From: Moraxellaceae bacterium
GTDB taxonomy: Bacteria > Pseudomonadota > Gammaproteobacteria > Burkholderiales > Rhodocyclaceae
Assembly (NCBI GenBank): GCA_031119205.1
Contig: JAVHYF010000026.1
Coordinates: 1 to 64,000, forward strand
Direction of reading: 5' to 3'
Length of the DNA stretch: 64,000 nucleotides
Under the pieces are notes generated by a model. That model was given only the letters and a program-made list of their open reading frames with translations. It was not told the origin of the DNA and ran no database searches. Below, piece by piece: positions 63,797 through 64,000 of this stretch. The position numbers and the translations under genes were made by a program. How positions within the stretch are numbered: the stretch's first letter is position 1; each line of letters starts with the position of its first letter.

Positions 63797-64000
63797 TCAG
63801 GCTTCCAGCGTTGCGTGCAGGGCGATGAATTCCTGCGTCAGCTTGTGGCGTGCGTCGAGGTGGATCATCGGCTTGGCGAGCTGGTGTGATTCGCGGATCT
63901 TCACCGACGACGAGAGATAGGTCGGCAGCACGGGCAGCTTCTCTTCGAGCAACTCGTCGACGATCTTCTGCGGCAGGCTGGCGCGGGGCTGGAACTGGTT
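63797..64000 (-). CDS. ParA-family partition ATPase, C-terminal fragment (runs off window)
   Basis: Only the last 67 residues are inside the window. The sequence NQFQPRASLPQKIVDELLEE..LPTYLSSSVKIRESHQ..KPMIHLDARHKLTQEFIALH is typical of the C-terminus of ParA/Soj-type ATPases that segregate chromosome or other cargo. The Walker motifs lie beyond 64000. The stop TGA is at 63797-63799. Confidence 0.8.
   Translation of the reverse strand, partial: NQFQPRASLPQKIVDELLEEKLPVLPTYLSSSVKIRESHQLAKPMIHLDARHKLTQEFIALHATLEA

Overview
This is a chromosomal segment of a GC-rich (roughly 65%, judged by eye) Gram-negative proteobacterium, most likely a betaproteobacterium. The evidence is the set of housekeeping genes (map-glnD, trpS in a long form of about 430 residues, ftsK-lolA, a ParA fragment), a CysB-type regulator inside a cysTWA operon, and a TctC/TctB/TctA transporter of the kind expanded in Burkholderiales and relatives. 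I cannot name a genus. No rRNA, tRNA, CRISPR array, transposase or phage gene was seen.

Layout. 1-2600: a repeat-rich, AT-richer strip with a small membrane protein, a VOC protein and an unknown protein. 2.6-7.1 kb: glnD, map and a TauE/SafE-like exporter. 7.4-11.3 kb: sulfate/thiosulfate importer cysTWA followed by cysB. 11.5-18.2 kb: a sugar-acid locus, IclR regulator-dgoK-dgoA-tctCBA, divergent from an SDR dehydrogenase. 18.3-20.6 kb: a secreted metalloprotease-like protein with a poly-serine linker. 20.9-23.4 kb: two tandem MFS paralogues. 23.5-28.9 kb: DUF1801 and SnoaL-like proteins and a YbbA/YbbP-type ABC system. 28.9-31.6 kb: a lower-GC island with a sigma-like protein, an unknown 133-residue protein and an ImmA/IrrE metallopeptidase in one overlapping operon, divergent from a DUF2188 protein and a Cys-rich protein. 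31.6-37.4 kb: trpS, a GIY-YIG protein, a lipoprotein hydrolase and an ABC exporter. 37.6-42.1 kb: a family-5 substrate-binding protein, oligogalacturonate lyase and an AraC regulator. 42.2-50.5 kb: tas, then the sulfonate operon ssuEADCB with a Mop protein, an RBBP9-like hydrolase and the sulfate-binding protein. 50.8-55.7 kb: ftsK, lolA and small genes. 55.7-64 kb: a nucleotidyltransferase, a large MalT-like LuxR regulator divergent from cupin, ZU5-like lipoprotein and dihaem cytochrome genes, a LysR gene divergent from an NAD(P)-binding protein, and the 3' end of a parA gene.

Working together. Three pieces of one sulfur programme are scattered here (cysTWA-cysB, sbp, ssuEADCB), and similar TTAT...ATAAGC motifs lie upstream of cysT, sbp and the TauE-like gene, so a shared CysB operator is plausible. 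Plant-polymer use is suggested by the oligogalacturonate lyase, the secreted Svx/AvrXca-like protein and the 2-keto-3-deoxygalactonate genes. The most promising candidate for an undescribed system is the sigma-like/133-residue/ImmA-IrrE operon at 29769-31565. Several families of short palindromic repeats fill the intergenic gaps.
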